Shown: positions 51,630 through 61,212, numbered from the stretch's first letter. The stretch: DNA of 64,000 nucleotides from Deltaproteobacteria bacterium (GCA_030272815.1 JAJSZT010000010.1:16444-80443); one strand, 5' to 3'. The notes: generated from the sequence alone by a model not told the origin. Numbers and translations are program-made.

Positions 51630-52073
51630 GTAAACGTTCACGGTTGTCGGTTCACAGTTCACAGTTTTTTCAATGAACTATGCAACGATTGAAGTATTTT
51701 GGATATTGATTTCAACTCTTGAATTAATTCTTTCGCATCTAAATCAGAAAATATATTAACCTCTCGTGAAATATAAATCTGTGTTCTCAGCTCCGCAGCC
51801 GATCCTTGTGCAATATTTATAAACCTTTGGAAATCCGGGATACTCTTTCTTTCGCTTCCTTCCGCAATATTTGATGGAATAGATATAGATGAGCGCAGCA
51901 TTTGATCTTTCATTCCATAATCACGGCAATCTCTTAATAATTTATAAAGACGTACTGATAACCTACAAGATTTTTTCCAAACTTCTAAATCTTCAAAAGA
52001 GGACCCCATAATTCTCCTCTATCTTCTGTTTTTTTCAACCGTGAACCGATAACTGTAAACCGTGAACGGTTAC
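51630..52073. mobile_element. Inverted-repeat element carrying a four-helix-bundle gene
   Basis: The 444-base unit is bounded by GTAAACGTTCACGGTT (51630-51645) and the complement of GTAACCGTTCACGGTT (ending 52073), with sub-terminal 'GTTCACAGTTCACAG' and 'AACCGTGAACCGATAACTG' arms. It encloses exactly one gene (51659-52009). Gene-less versions with the same ends occur at 39262-39348 and 61213-61329, and the former still contains the gene's last codons. This pattern suggests a mobilisable unit. Confidence 0.75.
51659..52009 (-). CDS. Four-helix-bundle protein (23S rRNA intervening-sequence protein family)
   Basis: 116 residues. 'FEDLEVWKKSCRLSVRLYKL' and 'MKDQMLRSSISIPSNIAEGS', then 'QRFINIAQGSAAELRTQIYI', are the hallmark motifs of the S23/IVP four-helix-bundle family, found in rRNA intervening sequences and widely as stand-alone genes. 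The function is unknown; relatives such as Avd bind nucleic acid in retroelement systems. The gene fills the space between inverted repeats, and its 3' codons lie in the repeat. Monocistronic. Confidence 0.9.
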   Translation of the reverse strand: MGSSFEDLEVWKKSCRLSVRLYKLLRDCRDYGMKDQMLRSSISIPSNIAEGSERKSIPDFQRFINIAQGSAAELRTQIYISREVNIFSDLDAKELIQELKSISKILQSLHSSLKKL

Positions 52074-52083
52074 TATATTTTTT

Positions 52084-52605
52084 TCAGAAATGATAAGCAG
52101 CTCCTATAGTGAAGTTTAAATACTCGATCTCTTCAAGGTCGTCAAATCCAAATGTGTAATTTCCTTCAATGCCGAGGGAAATGTTTTGAGTTGTAAAAAA
52201 GTCTAATCCTAATCCAACCTTGGCACACCAACCTGTCTCGTCACTATGCATTCTTCCTGTGCCGACAATTGTCGAAAACTTTACTTTTTCAGTGGAGTGG
52301 TGGAAATACCCTTTTAGTACAATCATATATGTCTGTATCTCCAGATCGTCAGCATTATTTTCAAATTTGTTCAAGTGGTCGATGTCAAATTCAACGTCTA
52401 AAAGAGGGTGTGTGTGATAACCGATTTTTGCATTTACTCCCCATGAATTGTCATAATCAGGACGTTTATCAAAATCCTCAAAAGCATAAGAACCACCAGC
52501 TCCAACATAGAAGTGGCCAAGATGGTCCTGCCCTGCATACAGCGATGTGCATGAAAATATTACCACCAATACAGCTAATACAGCAAAAAAGAGATGTCTT
52601 TTCAT
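52084..52605 (-). CDS. Outer-membrane beta-barrel protein
   Basis: 173 residues from the ATG at 52605, chosen for its AAAAAGGAG site; a longer frame begins at 52626. The signal peptide 'MKRHLFFAVLAVLVVIFSC' ends near 'LYAGQ'. The mature part has alternating beta strands ('HFYVGAGGSYAFEDF', 'VNAKIGYHTHPLLDVEF', 'GLGLDFFTTQNISLGIEGN') and a C-terminal 'FTIGAAYHF', where the final Phe fits the outer-membrane insertion signal. It resembles small 8-stranded porin/OmpW-like barrels. It may be co-transcribed with the OmpA-family gene upstream. Confidence 0.8.
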   Translation of the reverse strand: MKRHLFFAVLAVLVVIFSCTSLYAGQDHLGHFYVGAGGSYAFEDFDKRPDYDNSWGVNAKIGYHTHPLLDVEFDIDHLNKFENNADDLEIQTYMIVLKGYFHHSTEKVKFSTIVGTGRMHSDETGWCAKVGLGLDFFTTQNISLGIEGNYTFGFDDLEEIEYLNFTIGAAYHF

Positions 52606-52672
52606 TATGTTCTCCTTTTTTCTCAATTCTTAAATCCCTATTGAGACACTTTTCTTATTTTTTCCATCACCC

Positions 52673-53713
52673 TTATTCCCCGCCATTCTCCTCAATCAGC
52701 AGTTCGATCCTGCGGTTTTTTGCCTTGCCTTCCTCTGTGTCGTTAGAAGCAATCGGTCGCTGGAAAGAGAATGCCCCCGACCCCAAACGAAACTCCTCTA
52801 TACCTTTTTCTACGAGGAAGTGTATAATATTAATGGAACGAGCAGAAGCCAGCTCCCAGTTTGTTGCAAATGTTGAGGAAAGCTTAGGGCTGATCGGTAC
52901 ATTGTCGGTATGTCCTTCGACTATGATATTTACATTTTTGCGCTCTTTAAGTGTCTCCGCTATCTTGCTAAGTACAGACTTTCCTTTGTCAGACAATACC
53001 GCGATTCCGGATGGATAGAGTACAGTCGCGGCCACCGTAATTTTGACGCCCGTAGGCGCCTGTGCAATTTCGACCTGCTCGTCTGCGAGCTTTTTTCTGA
53101 GCGCTTCATAGATTGCATGGCTTGATGGGCGGTATGTTATCTGAAACTCAAGATCATTCACGTTTGATCCGTAATATGTGATAGTATTATGCCGACGAAT
53201 CCATTGACCTCTGCGATTGGCTTTGTATTCAGAAGGTTCCAAATTTAAGGGAAACACCCATGAATAAGCGATCTTCTTAAAGTTGCCAGGGCTGTTCCAG
53301 AGTCCATAATGGCCATCGGGCGTTTTTGCTTTATCTCGGTGGTTATTAAAATTATACACACCATCTTCAGTGACCTGTAAGCCTGCTTCAAGGTCAATTC
53401 GCTCCAGGCTGGCAAAGCTTTTTCCCGGCAATTTCAGAAGGGTATAGCCTTTTTTCGAAGCCGTGTCCCATGTATATTCATTAGGATAGATGTAAAGGAA
53501 ATCCTTGACGTAATCCTCTGTTTCATAGCCTTCCCTGTTTCGAAACCACATGTTGTATTTGGAGTAGTCTGAGCGGCTGGTTGTATATACCAATGCGTGC
53601 CGGCCATCTTCCTCCAGGAAATATATCTGCTCTGAAATAACGCCTGAAGCTTCCGCAAACGATGCAGACGCAAGCAGGCAAAGTGCTATCAACAATTTTT
53701 TCAGATGAGTCAT
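52673..53713 (-). CDS. OmpA family outer-membrane protein
   Basis: 346 residues. A signal peptide ('LLIALCLLASASFAEA') is followed by a roughly 200-residue N-terminal domain without recognised family. The OmpA peptidoglycan-binding domain follows (about 235-340): 'LYPSGIAVLSDKGKSVLSKI', 'IIVEGHTDNVPI', 'NWELASARSINIIHFL' and 'KNRRIELLIEE'. It presumably links the outer membrane to peptidoglycan. It follows the tadG-like gene after 200 bases of simple 'CCAATTTCCAATTTC' sequence and could support the pilus complex. Confidence 0.88.
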   Translation of the reverse strand: MTHLKKLLIALCLLASASFAEASGVISEQIYFLEEDGRHALVYTTSRSDYSKYNMWFRNREGYETEDYVKDFLYIYPNEYTWDTASKKGYTLLKLPGKSFASLERIDLEAGLQVTEDGVYNFNNHRDKAKTPDGHYGLWNSPGNFKKIAYSWVFPLNLEPSEYKANRRGQWIRRHNTITYYGSNVNDLEFQITYRPSSHAIYEALRKKLADEQVEIAQAPTGVKITVAATVLYPSGIAVLSDKGKSVLSKIAETLKERKNVNIIVEGHTDNVPISPKLSSTFATNWELASARSINIIHFLVEKGIEEFRLGSGAFSFQRPIASNDTEEGKAKNRRIELLIEENGGE

Positions 53714-53912
53714 TATGAAACCTCCTTTTCATTTCTGCCTAATTTCCAATTTCCAATTTCTATTCTAATCTCTCCCTAATTTCCAATTTCAAGTTTCAAG
53801 TTTCAAGCCGTGAACGGCTACCAAGAGTTATATATTTACAGCTAAAATTATGTAAAACTCCTGTTTATCCTGGTCAAAAAGAACTCCACCCATTCATTGA
53901 ATGTTCTCTTTA

Positions 53913-55232
53913 TTACTCAACCAAACATGGAATGCTGCCTTTGGTCCCGTACTCTCCACCGCCCCCCCGAGTATCCTCATCGCTCACATGTTCACACTCG
54001 AGTTTTCCCTTTATTGATTTGTTTATAACATCAGTCAGTAGGATGTCAGCGTATCCTACAATTAGAAGAGGTTCTTGTGGATTGAAGCATTTATCAGGCG
54101 GCTCATCCTTCTCATTATAATAAACCACTACCTTCGTCGGCCATTCGTGCTTGTTCCTCTGGTTGACATCATCATCTGGGTAATAGATCGGGATCTTTTC
54201 ATTAGTCTCAGGATTCAGGATCAAGTTTCCATCTGTATCGGTAAGCCACAATGGGACAACACCTTCAATGTCACCTAAATGCCCTGTAACAGGGTTTCCT
54301 TCGGCATCAGTGACCACTGGCACCAGTATTTCATTGCCCTCATCATCATAAGCCACCTTAACATCATACCCCCTATCCTTAAACAGCAGTAAGATTGCGT
54401 TGAATGTTTGGGTGCTAAGTTTTCCTCCATTATATTCCAATTTGTCTACTCCTGCGGTTGTCGCTGGGCTTTCTATTGTGCCATCTCTCATGCCCTCTAG
54501 AATCGTTAGCACTGCCTGATCACTTGTTGGTTCCACAAAAAAACTATTCCAACCCGCACAGGCGTCCTTGGTAGGGGAAAACTTAATATCTTTGTCGCAC
54601 CTCTCCGGGGTTGCAGCAAGGGTCGAAATACCAAGAGGAAGCTCAATTTCACCTGGTTCGCTTGTGGTCTGGCCAAGCAACGCAGCGGTAGCGTCTGCCG
54701 AAACATCAACAGCATCAATCCCGAATATATTTGCAAAGAAGGTGGATATCGGGCCGTTAGCAGCGTTATCCCTATGAGCTGTCACTCTTACCGCGTCCGG
54801 CTGAGGGTAAGGAGCTGTTGTAAAGGGTGTAAAGGGTGGTGTATTAGACAGATTCCAGACTCCGATTTCGACCTCGTTGATTTCGATACCTTCTGTCATA
54901 TCATACACCGTTATATGCTCTCCGCCTGCCTTATTGTTATGAGCTACGGCATTAGCAACGTCTTTTATGTCCCCGATATCGTCGTCGCCGCAAGAATACG
55001 TTTGCTGTGCGTAATGAGTCATGCCCTGGTATATGGTGCCCAGTTTTCTTGTAGCGGCCAGGGCTGCGGCATCGGCCACATTCTGGAGCTCATTTTTAGT
55101 GACACACATATAACCCACATCAACCGCCAATGCTCCAAACCCGATGAGCATGGGCAGTACGATGGCAACGATCACGGCGGTAGCACCGGCCTGATTTTTG
55201 ACTTTCTCAAAAAGTTTGAAAGAAAATTTCAT
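53913..55232 (-). CDS. tadG: TadG-like pilus assembly protein
   Basis: 439 residues with GGGGGGAG upstream of the ATG. The N-terminal Tad signature 'NQAGATAVIVAIVLPMLIGF' and following helix 'LAVDVGYMCVTKNELQNVAD', 'AAALAATRKLG' match the pseudopilin-like TadE/F/G anchor. The rest is a large extracytoplasmic domain ('NIFGIDAVDVSADATAALLG', then acidic DGN-type segments). There is no obvious von Willebrand domain. It is the last Tad gene of the operon and follows the two tadE-like genes closely. Confidence 0.82.
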   Translation of the reverse strand: MKFSFKLFEKVKNQAGATAVIVAIVLPMLIGFGALAVDVGYMCVTKNELQNVADAAALAATRKLGTIYQGMTHYAQQTYSCGDDDIGDIKDVANAVAHNNKAGGEHITVYDMTEGIEINEVEIGVWNLSNTPPFTPFTTAPYPQPDAVRVTAHRDNAANGPISTFFANIFGIDAVDVSADATAALLGQTTSEPGEIELPLGISTLAATPERCDKDIKFSPTKDACAGWNSFFVEPTSDQAVLTILEGMRDGTIESPATTAGVDKLEYNGGKLSTQTFNAILLLFKDRGYDVKVAYDDEGNEILVPVVTDAEGNPVTGHLGDIEGVVPLWLTDTDGNLILNPETNEKIPIYYPDDDVNQRNKHEWPTKVVVYYNEKDEPPDKCFNPQEPLLIVGYADILLTDVINKSIKGKLECEHVSDEDTRGGGGEYGTKGSIPCLVE

Positions 55233-55245
55233 TTACTCCCCCCCC

Positions 55246-55752
55246 TTATTCCATCCTCATCACTGATGTGGCCCGTAAATTTATGGGGCCGATCCCCAGG
55301 TTAGATAAAAAGAGAAATTCGTATGTGTAGTCCACCGTTACCTCCAAGTCGCATCGGTAGTAATGGAATACGTCTTCTTCTTCTTCGTCTTCGATTTTGT
55401 ATTCGAACACTACGCATCGATGATCAGTGTCTAATCCGTCTGACAGATCATCATCAATTTCGTCGATATCAACGTCATCAGCGGTTAATACGACGTCGCC
55501 AAAGGTAATTAGATGATTTTTGGCGTAATCAACCACGACCTTCGCAATTTCGCCGTTGGATAGCCGCTCCACGCGCGCGATGATTCCGGCGCGTGCGCCT
55601 TCCCGGGCTGCATTGGTAATGACCTGGCGGTTGAATATAGCCAGGCCGAATTCAACTATGCCGAAAATCAGGGCAAGGAGTAAGGATAAAACAATTGCAA
55701 ATTCAACTATTGTTGCGCCTTTTTGATTAAAGAAAGTACTACTTTTTTGCAT
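55246..55752 (-). CDS. tadE: TadE-like pseudopilin
   Basis: 168 residues. 'NQKGATIVEFAIVLSLLLAL' and 'FGIVEFGLAIFNRQVITNAA', 'REGARAG' are the TadE N-terminal motif: a short pre-sequence with Gly, then Glu in a hydrophobic helix. The remainder is an acidic periplasmic domain ending 'LRATSVMRME', identical in style to the neighbouring paralogue. In Tad systems such minor pseudopilins are processed and help pilus assembly. It lies between a second tadE-like gene and tadG, with a 13-base gap to the latter. Confidence 0.85.
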   Translation of the reverse strand: MQKSSTFFNQKGATIVEFAIVLSLLLALIFGIVEFGLAIFNRQVITNAAREGARAGIIARVERLSNGEIAKVVVDYAKNHLITFGDVVLTADDVDIDEIDDDLSDGLDTDHRCVVFEYKIEDEEEEDVFHYYRCDLEVTVDYTYEFLFLSNLGIGPINLRATSVMRME

Positions 55753-55773
55753 TTGAATTAGCTTTCTTTTTGT

Positions 55774-56223
55774 TCACTCCATTCGCATTACGGTTTGTGC
55801 AGACAGGGTTAAGTCGGTGAAGCCCAGGACGCCCAGCATGCTGCCAATTAAGAAATTGTACTTATAACTGACGCTGACGGTAAGGTTGTTTTCCGCATCC
55901 AGATCAGGGACGTTGTCCTCATCCGCGTCAGGGATAGTAATCAAGTCTGACTGCAATTCATCGGATCCATTCAGATTAATCAGTTCGTTGTCTTCGGGAC
56001 CTTCGTTGTGGTTGCAGTACGTTAGGACGATGTTTTTGATAGCATCGACGCCTATTCCTGTTATACCGGCGCGAGCCCCTTCCCGGCTCGCATTGGTAAT
56101 CACCTGCTGGTTATAGAACAAGAGTCCGAACTCAATTGAACCGAAAACCAATACAATCAAAATCGGAAGGCAGAACGCAAGCTCAACTGCGGCAACCCCT
56201 CTGTTGTTCCGTAAATATATCAT
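55774..56223 (-). CDS. tadE: TadE-like pseudopilin (second copy)
   Basis: 149 residues with 'NRGVAAVELAFCLPILIVLV' and 'FGSIEFGLLFYNQQVITNAS', 'REGARAGI', then a short acidic domain ending 'LSAQTVMRME'. It is a paralogue of the next gene (same N-terminal block and C-terminal 'VMRME') and probably plays the TadE/TadF pair role. It is separated from tadC by 350 bases of repeats. Confidence 0.85.
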   Translation of the reverse strand: MIYLRNNRGVAAVELAFCLPILIVLVFGSIEFGLLFYNQQVITNASREGARAGITGIGVDAIKNIVLTYCNHNEGPEDNELINLNGSDELQSDLITIPDADEDNVPDLDAENNLTVSVSYKYNFLIGSMLGVLGFTDLTLSAQTVMRME

Positions 56224-56575
56224 CAGCGATTCCTGCCGGCTTTCTTTGCCTGGTTCCCATGCTCAGGCGTGGGAACGAGAAACGAAAACCCCTACCACAT
56301 GATTTGTTGGGTTTCGCTCACTGAAACCATATTTTGGTAATTGTTTGATATTCGTAGGTTGGGTTGAGGTGCGAAACCCAACATAACCGATTATGCTCAA
56401 CCCAACCTACCGGCTGCCCAAAATTGAATACGTTTATCAACAGTACAAAAGCATGAAGGCCAAATTTCCAATTTCCAATTTCTATTTTTATTGTCATAAG
56501 ATTTTTTGCTCCGCTCGAAATGACAACTTTGGATAGTTTCCGTTCAGGCACTAATTAATAGTTTTTGCGCAAGCC
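56224..56575. repeat. Intergenic repeats between tadC and tadE
   Basis: This stretch holds a perfect 15-base inverted repeat, GTAGGTTGGGTTGAG (56354-56368) and CTCAACCCAACCTAC (56396-56410), with 'CGAAACCCAACA' in the loop, a common intergenic hairpin type. Before it is 'GTTCCCATGCTCAGG' / 'CGTGGGAAC', another hairpin, and after it simple 'CCAATTTCCAATTTC' sequence and 'TTTCCGTTCAGGCAC', the outer arm of the palindrome type at 32743. No gene is supported. Confidence 0.65.
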
Positions 56576-57541
56576 CTAAGGACGCAGAAACGTATGATAT
56601 ATGCGAATAGCTGCCGGTCCCAGGATTGCGACAAAAAGAGATGGAAAAATAAAAAAAATCAAAGGCAGCATTAGCTTTACCGGCAGTTTTGCTGCTATTT
56701 CTTCTGCCTTCTGATATCTTTTTGTTCTAAAAGAATCAGAAAAAACCCTAAGAGATTGGGCAATACTGGTGCCGAATTTTTCTGTCTGGATCAACAGGGT
56801 AACAAGGCTGCGAACATCTTCAATGTCAATACGGTCTGCCAGGTTTCTCAGTGCTTTTTCACGCGTTTTTCCTGCTCTTATTTCCAGATTCAAAATATTA
56901 AGTTCGTCACCCAAGATCTTGTTGCTTAGCTTTATTTCTTGCGCAACCCGATAGATAGCTGAATCCAGTCCCATGCCTGCTTCCACACAAACCACCAGCA
57001 AATCAAGCAAATCAGGGACTCCTTTAGATATCTTATTTTTTCTGGCAGAGGTTTTCATGCGCAGCCAGATATCAGGCAGAAGATAACCTAAAAGGGCAAG
57101 AAAAACAGATGCGAGCATCTTCGTAGATGCATCAACAGGTTTTAAAAAAATAATTCCAAGGAAAAAACAGGTGGACAAAGAGAATGCAAGAAAAAATTTG
57201 GTTCCCCAAAAGAGAGCCGGAGTATTTTCCTTGCGCAGGCCTGCCCTGAAAAATCTGGCTCTTGTTTGAGTATAATCCGCAGACTGTTCAAAGGCAGAAC
57301 CTTTGCCCAGGAATCCTAAGAATTTCAAAATTGGATTTTTAACCGCATCTTCGGTTTCTGAAGATGAATTTTCTTTATTGAAGATAATTCTGCTTTCACC
57401 GGTTTCCCGGACTTTTGCTATCAATTCACGCTCCCTGGCATTTTGACGAATATATTGATATATTGCCACAACAAACAGAAACAATACCAGAAAAACTGAT
57501 ACGGAAATTAAAAGCGGAATATTTGAAATCGTGGATGCCAT
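56576..57541 (-). CDS. tadC: Tad pilus inner-membrane platform protein TadC
   Basis: 321 residues of the type II secretion F-domain family. An N-terminal membrane segment is followed by a soluble stretch, 'LPDIWLRMKTSARKNKISKG', 'DLLDLLVVCVEAGMGLDSAI', 'ALRNLADRIDIEDVRSLVTL' and a C-terminal membrane helix 'PLIFFIFPSLFVAILGPAAI'. TadB and TadC form the membrane base used by the CpaF ATPase. It is separated from tadB by a palindromic element. Confidence 0.9.
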   Translation of the reverse strand: MASTISNIPLLISVSVFLVLFLFVVAIYQYIRQNARERELIAKVRETGESRIIFNKENSSSETEDAVKNPILKFLGFLGKGSAFEQSADYTQTRARFFRAGLRKENTPALFWGTKFFLAFSLSTCFFLGIIFLKPVDASTKMLASVFLALLGYLLPDIWLRMKTSARKNKISKGVPDLLDLLVVCVEAGMGLDSAIYRVAQEIKLSNKILGDELNILNLEIRAGKTREKALRNLADRIDIEDVRSLVTLLIQTEKFGTSIAQSLRVFSDSFRTKRYQKAEEIAAKLPVKLMLPLIFFIFPSLFVAILGPAAIRIYHTFLRP

Positions 57542-57560
57542 TTCCTGCCTCTCTATGTTA

Positions 57561-57680
57561 TAAGTTGAGCTATTAGCTGTTAGCTCTTAGCTGAATATGT
57601 TATCTGTTTGATCTTTTAAGCTAAAGGCTAATTAGCTGATAGCTAAACGCTAATGACTAACAGCTAATCGCTCAATTTAG
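57561..57680. repeat. Palindromic element, 'CTAAGTTGAGC' family, copy 2
   Basis: The ends 'TAAGTTGAGC' (57561-57570) and 'GCTCAATTTAG' (57670-57680) match those of the element at 38504-38660. The inside is a chain of 'TTAGCTGATAGCTAA' type near-palindromes. It sits inside the tad operon between tadB and tadC and may tune mRNA processing. Confidence 0.7.
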
Positions 57681-57688
57681 GTACTAAA

Positions 57689-58654
57689 TTATACTTCGAT
57701 ATTAACCATTTTTTTCATGACAAAAATTCCTAATGCCATCATAAATGCGGATATACCAAGAATTATCTTTCCAGCAGGATCAGAAAACAGGATACGAATG
57801 TAGGCTGGACTTGTAAATTGAAGAGCAATCATGACAACAAAAGGTAAGGAGCTAAGGATTATAGCCGATATTTTTCCTTCAGCGGCCAGTGTCCTGATCT
57901 TGCCGTAGAGCTTAAATCTTTCACGAATAATATAAGCCAGGCCCTCTATAATCTCGGCAAGATTACCACCGGTTTCACGCTGCAAAATTACGGAAATAAC
58001 AAAAAATTTCAGATCATCACAATTGACTCGCTCGGCAAGGTTTTTCAACGCATCAGGAACATTTACTCCAAAGTTAATTTCATTAATAGTTTCCTCAAAT
58101 TCAGGACCAAGCGGGTCGTCAAATTCATCTGCCGCCATCTTCATGCTGCTTGGAAAAGCATGGCCTGCTTTTAATGAACGGGCAATCAACTCCAAACCTT
58201 CGGGTAATTGTCTTTGAAATTTTTCCATTCTTTTCTTTTTTTTCAAGCAAAGATAAAAAAAGGGGGTTCCAGCTAATAACAATGTTATTATGAGAACAAA
58301 GACTTTATTGCGTGTTATTAAAGAACTAACACAATAACTTGTTATCGCAAGAAAAATTGTAAGCAATATAAAAAAGCCAAGAGGATATTGTACATTAGCC
58401 TGTTGTAATAACCGGTTAAAATATTGGCGACCTGGAACGTGCAAAAGGATTTTATTCAGAAGGGGAACATCGCTTAGTACTTTTTTTTGCAGGATATCAG
58501 GAAGTTCTTTTTTGCTTTCTTTGTATGAAAATGTTTTCAGCCTTTTCCGGATCTTTTTGCGATCCGGGTCGCGTATGGTTTTGTAGGCATAGAAAAGCAT
58601 TTCTATGACAAAGATTGACACAGCAAATATAATTACGCCAATAAGGATTTTCAT
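57689..58654 (-). CDS. tadB: Tad pilus inner-membrane platform protein TadB
   Basis: 321 residues with an N-terminal helix, two central helices ('PLGFFILLTIFLAITSYCVS', 'KVFVLIITLLLAGTPFFYLC'), the T2SF domain 'LPEGLELIARSLKAGHAFPS', 'FGVNVPDALKNLAERVNCDD', 'VILQRETGGNLAEIIEGLAY' and a C-terminal pair of helices. It is the partner of TadC in the pilus base. It starts 20 bases after cpaF ends. Confidence 0.9.
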   Translation of the reverse strand: MKILIGVIIFAVSIFVIEMLFYAYKTIRDPDRKKIRKRLKTFSYKESKKELPDILQKKVLSDVPLLNKILLHVPGRQYFNRLLQQANVQYPLGFFILLTIFLAITSYCVSSLITRNKVFVLIITLLLAGTPFFYLCLKKKKRMEKFQRQLPEGLELIARSLKAGHAFPSSMKMAADEFDDPLGPEFEETINEINFGVNVPDALKNLAERVNCDDLKFFVISVILQRETGGNLAEIIEGLAYIIRERFKLYGKIRTLAAEGKISAIILSSLPFVVMIALQFTSPAYIRILFSDPAGKIILGISAFMMALGIFVMKKMVNIEV

Positions 58655-58673
58655 TCTTTAACTCCATTCAAAC

Positions 58674-60008
58674 TCAAACCGCTACGATTGTCGCCGAGTT
58701 AAAGAGATCCTGGGAGACCTCTATTCCGGCTATATTAAACTTATCGATAAATTTAGGCCGAATACCTTTAAATCTAAATTCTCCTTTTATTTTACCTTTT
58801 TCATCCATCCCCTTTTGCTGAAATGAAAAGATCTCTTGCGTGGTAATTATATTTCCCTCCATTCCAGTGATTTCCTCCAGAGCGACCAGCTTTCTTGTTC
58901 CATCAGTCAAGCGGGATGCCTGAATAACAACATCAATAGCAGAGCTGACATATCTCCTTAGAAACTCACTGGGAAGATCAAAGTTTGCCATAGCCACCAT
59001 AGTTTCGAGCCGCATCAGGGCATCACGGGAAGTGTTTGCATGGATAGTTGTTAAAGACCCTTCATGTCCGGTGTTCATGGCTTGAAGCATGTCAAACGCC
59101 TCTTTCCCGCGGACCTCCCCCACAATAATGCGGTCGGGACGCATCCTTAAGCTGTTTTTTACAAGGTCTCTCTGTGTAACCTCACCCTTTCCCTCTATGT
59201 TCGGAGGCCTGGTTTCCATCCGTACCAGGTGTTCCTGCTTTATTTGTAATTCAGCAGCATCTTCAATAACAACAATCCTTTCATCCTCGGGGATAAACCG
59301 CGAAAGAACATTTAGCAGTGTGGTTTTACCGCTGCCTGTACCTCCTGAAATCAAGACGTTCAGCTTTGCCTTGACAATTCCTTTCAGTATCTCAGCGATT
59401 TCCGGGGGAAATGTTTTTAGTATTATCAGATCGTTTAACTCCAGGGGAGTTACGGAAAAACGCCTGATGGAGACAATGGGCCCGTCTACGGCCAGAGGAG
59501 GTATGATCGCATTAACTCTTGAACCATCTAAGAGTCTGGCATCTACCATAGGAGAAGATTCATCAATGCGACGTCCCACAGCAGATACAATTTTATCAAT
59601 GATTCTCATCAAGTGAGCATCATCCTTAAACCTTACATTGGTATGTTCCAGCTTGCCCAGTTTTTCCACATAGACATGTTTGTATGTATTAACCAGGATA
59701 TCGGTAACCGCAGGATCTTTAAGCAAAGATTCAATGGGACCAAGTCCCATAACTTCATCCTGGATTTCCGTAAAGAGCTGCTCTCTTTCGACTGAATTAA
59801 GCGGCACGGCAAAGTTTTCTTCGCTCAATATTCTTTGTACAAGGACACTGATCTGAGACTTGAGAGCATCACCATCAAGACTTTCAATAAGAGAAAGATC
59901 AACAATATCTAATAAACGATCGTGAATTCTGGTCTTTAACTCGAAATATTCGTCGGGCACATAATCCTTTATACTCTTTGTCGATATGTCATCCAAGTTT
60001 ATTTTCAT
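58674..60008 (-). CDS. cpaF: Tad/Flp pilus assembly ATPase CpaF (TadA)
   Basis: 444 residues. The N-terminal domain leads to '[18 protein letters not shown]', then the secretion-ATPase motifs: Walker A '[17 protein letters not shown]', Asp box '[12 protein letters not shown]', '[20 protein letters not shown]' (Walker B) and the His box '[19 protein letters not shown]'. It is a hexameric motor that powers Flp pilus extension at the cytoplasmic face. Typical length for the family. Confidence 0.95.
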   Translation of the reverse strand: MKINLDDISTKSIKDYVPDEYFELKTRIHDRLLDIVDLSLIESLDGDALKSQISVLVQRILSEENFAVPLNSVEREQLFTEIQDEVMGLGPIESLLKDPAVTDILVNTYKHVYVEKLGKLEHTNVRFKDDAHLMRIIDKIVSAVGRRIDESSPMVDARLLDGSRVNAIIPPLAVDGPIVSIRRFSVTPLELNDLIILKTFPPEIAEILKGIVKAKLNVLISGGTGSGKTTLLNVLSRFIPEDERIVVIEDAAELQIKQEHLVRMETRPPNIEGKGEVTQRDLVKNSLRMRPDRIIVGEVRGKEAFDMLQAMNTGHEGSLTTIHANTSRDALMRLETMVAMANFDLPSEFLRRYVSSAIDVVIQASRLTDGTRKLVALEEITGMEGNIITTQEIFSFQQKGMDEKGKIKGEFRFKGIRPKFIDKFNIAGIEVSQDLFNSATIVAV

Positions 60009-60035
60009 CTTTGATTGTCCCTGTTTAATGCTGTG

Positions 60036-61190
60036 TTAATGCTTAGTCAGTATCTGCCACCATTTTTTTTGATTTTCCTCTTTTTCTACAAAGGTATCGG
60101 CCAGATCATTCAGGCTTCTGGTTATCTGCGCCCTGGGTGCAGCCATATATAGAGGCGTTCCGTTATTTATAGCGGACACTGTAGTGCTGTAATCATTCGG
60201 TATTGTCCAGAATGTCTTTTTATGAAGGCTCTCTTCAGCGTCGTCCAGAGGAATATCCGATTTGCTTAAATAACGATTAATCACAATTTTGACCCGTTCT
60301 TCAGGAAAAGTTTTCAACTCACTAATTGATTGCAAAATCTTATTGGCATTGGAAATGCAAGGAAGACTCAGAAGAGATATGAGTAAAATATTATCCGACA
60401 GTTCCATAATTTTCAGGGAAATTTCATCTACAAATTGCCCCGCGTCAATTATCACAAAGTCAAAAAGTTTTTGCATGAAACCTATAAGATGGCTCATCAT
60501 ATCAGGGATAGCGGATCTGGAATCACTTAAAGTGGCCGGAGACGGGAGCACATGAACTCCGGAAGAATGCTTGGCAAGGATGTTCATTAAAAATGTAGAA
60601 TCCAGCCGGGAAATATTTTTGACTATTTCGCCCCAATGGTAGCCAGGATCGAGCTCCAAAAAGAGCGGTATTTCTCCGAACATCATATTCATATCTATCA
60701 GAGCTACTGATTTAACGCTTTCTTTTTGAGCCAGGTTGACTCCCAGATTTACGGCAACCGTAGTTGCCCCAACTCCTCCTTTACAGCCGAAAATAGTTAT
60801 AATTTTCCCTAATTGAGGGGACTTTTTACGGTTGATTTTTTCCCATTTTTCCTTAAATTTTTCCAGAGCCTGCTGCACTTCTTCTTCTTTAAGAGGAAGA
60901 AGGAAAAATTCCTTTGCACCAATTTTTATAGCCTGCATCAGCACCGCGGGATCGGAATTCTTCGAGATTAGAAAGACCTCGGCTACCTCATCAGAATTTA
61001 AAAGAGACCGGATGTGTTGAAATTCATTATCAATATCATCCCCCATCTCAAAGATCAAAAGGGTATCCTGACGAGTGTCCTGTGGCATTTGAACCTTCAT
61101 CCCTTCAATAGAATGAATGATCTCATCCAACTTTTTTCTCAGATCTGCTTTTTTTGTCTCTATTTTGATCCAGATAGTAGTATCAGCCAT
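60036..61190 (-). CDS. cpaE: Tad pilus localisation/ATPase protein CpaE (TadZ)
   Basis: 384 residues. The N-terminal receiver-like part ('VAEVFLISKNSDPAVLMQAI', 'GAKEFFLLPLKEEEVQQAL') lacks clear phospho-acceptor signs. It is followed by a MinD/ParA-like ATPase with 'IITIFGCKGGVGATTVAVNL' (deviant Walker A) and 'SVALIDMNMMFGEIPLFLEL'. CpaE/TadZ proteins place the Tad apparatus at the pole. The gene is followed by cpaF with 27 bases between. Confidence 0.9.
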   Translation of the reverse strand: MADTTIWIKIETKKADLRKKLDEIIHSIEGMKVQMPQDTRQDTLLIFEMGDDIDNEFQHIRSLLNSDEVAEVFLISKNSDPAVLMQAIKIGAKEFFLLPLKEEEVQQALEKFKEKWEKINRKKSPQLGKIITIFGCKGGVGATTVAVNLGVNLAQKESVKSVALIDMNMMFGEIPLFLELDPGYHWGEIVKNISRLDSTFLMNILAKHSSGVHVLPSPATLSDSRSAIPDMMSHLIGFMQKLFDFVIIDAGQFVDEISLKIMELSDNILLISLLSLPCISNANKILQSISELKTFPEERVKIVINRYLSKSDIPLDDAEESLHKKTFWTIPNDYSTTVSAINNGTPLYMAAPRAQITRSLNDLADTFVEKEENQKKWWQILTKH

Positions 61191-61212
61191 GGGAACCTTT
61201 ATAAAATAGTTT

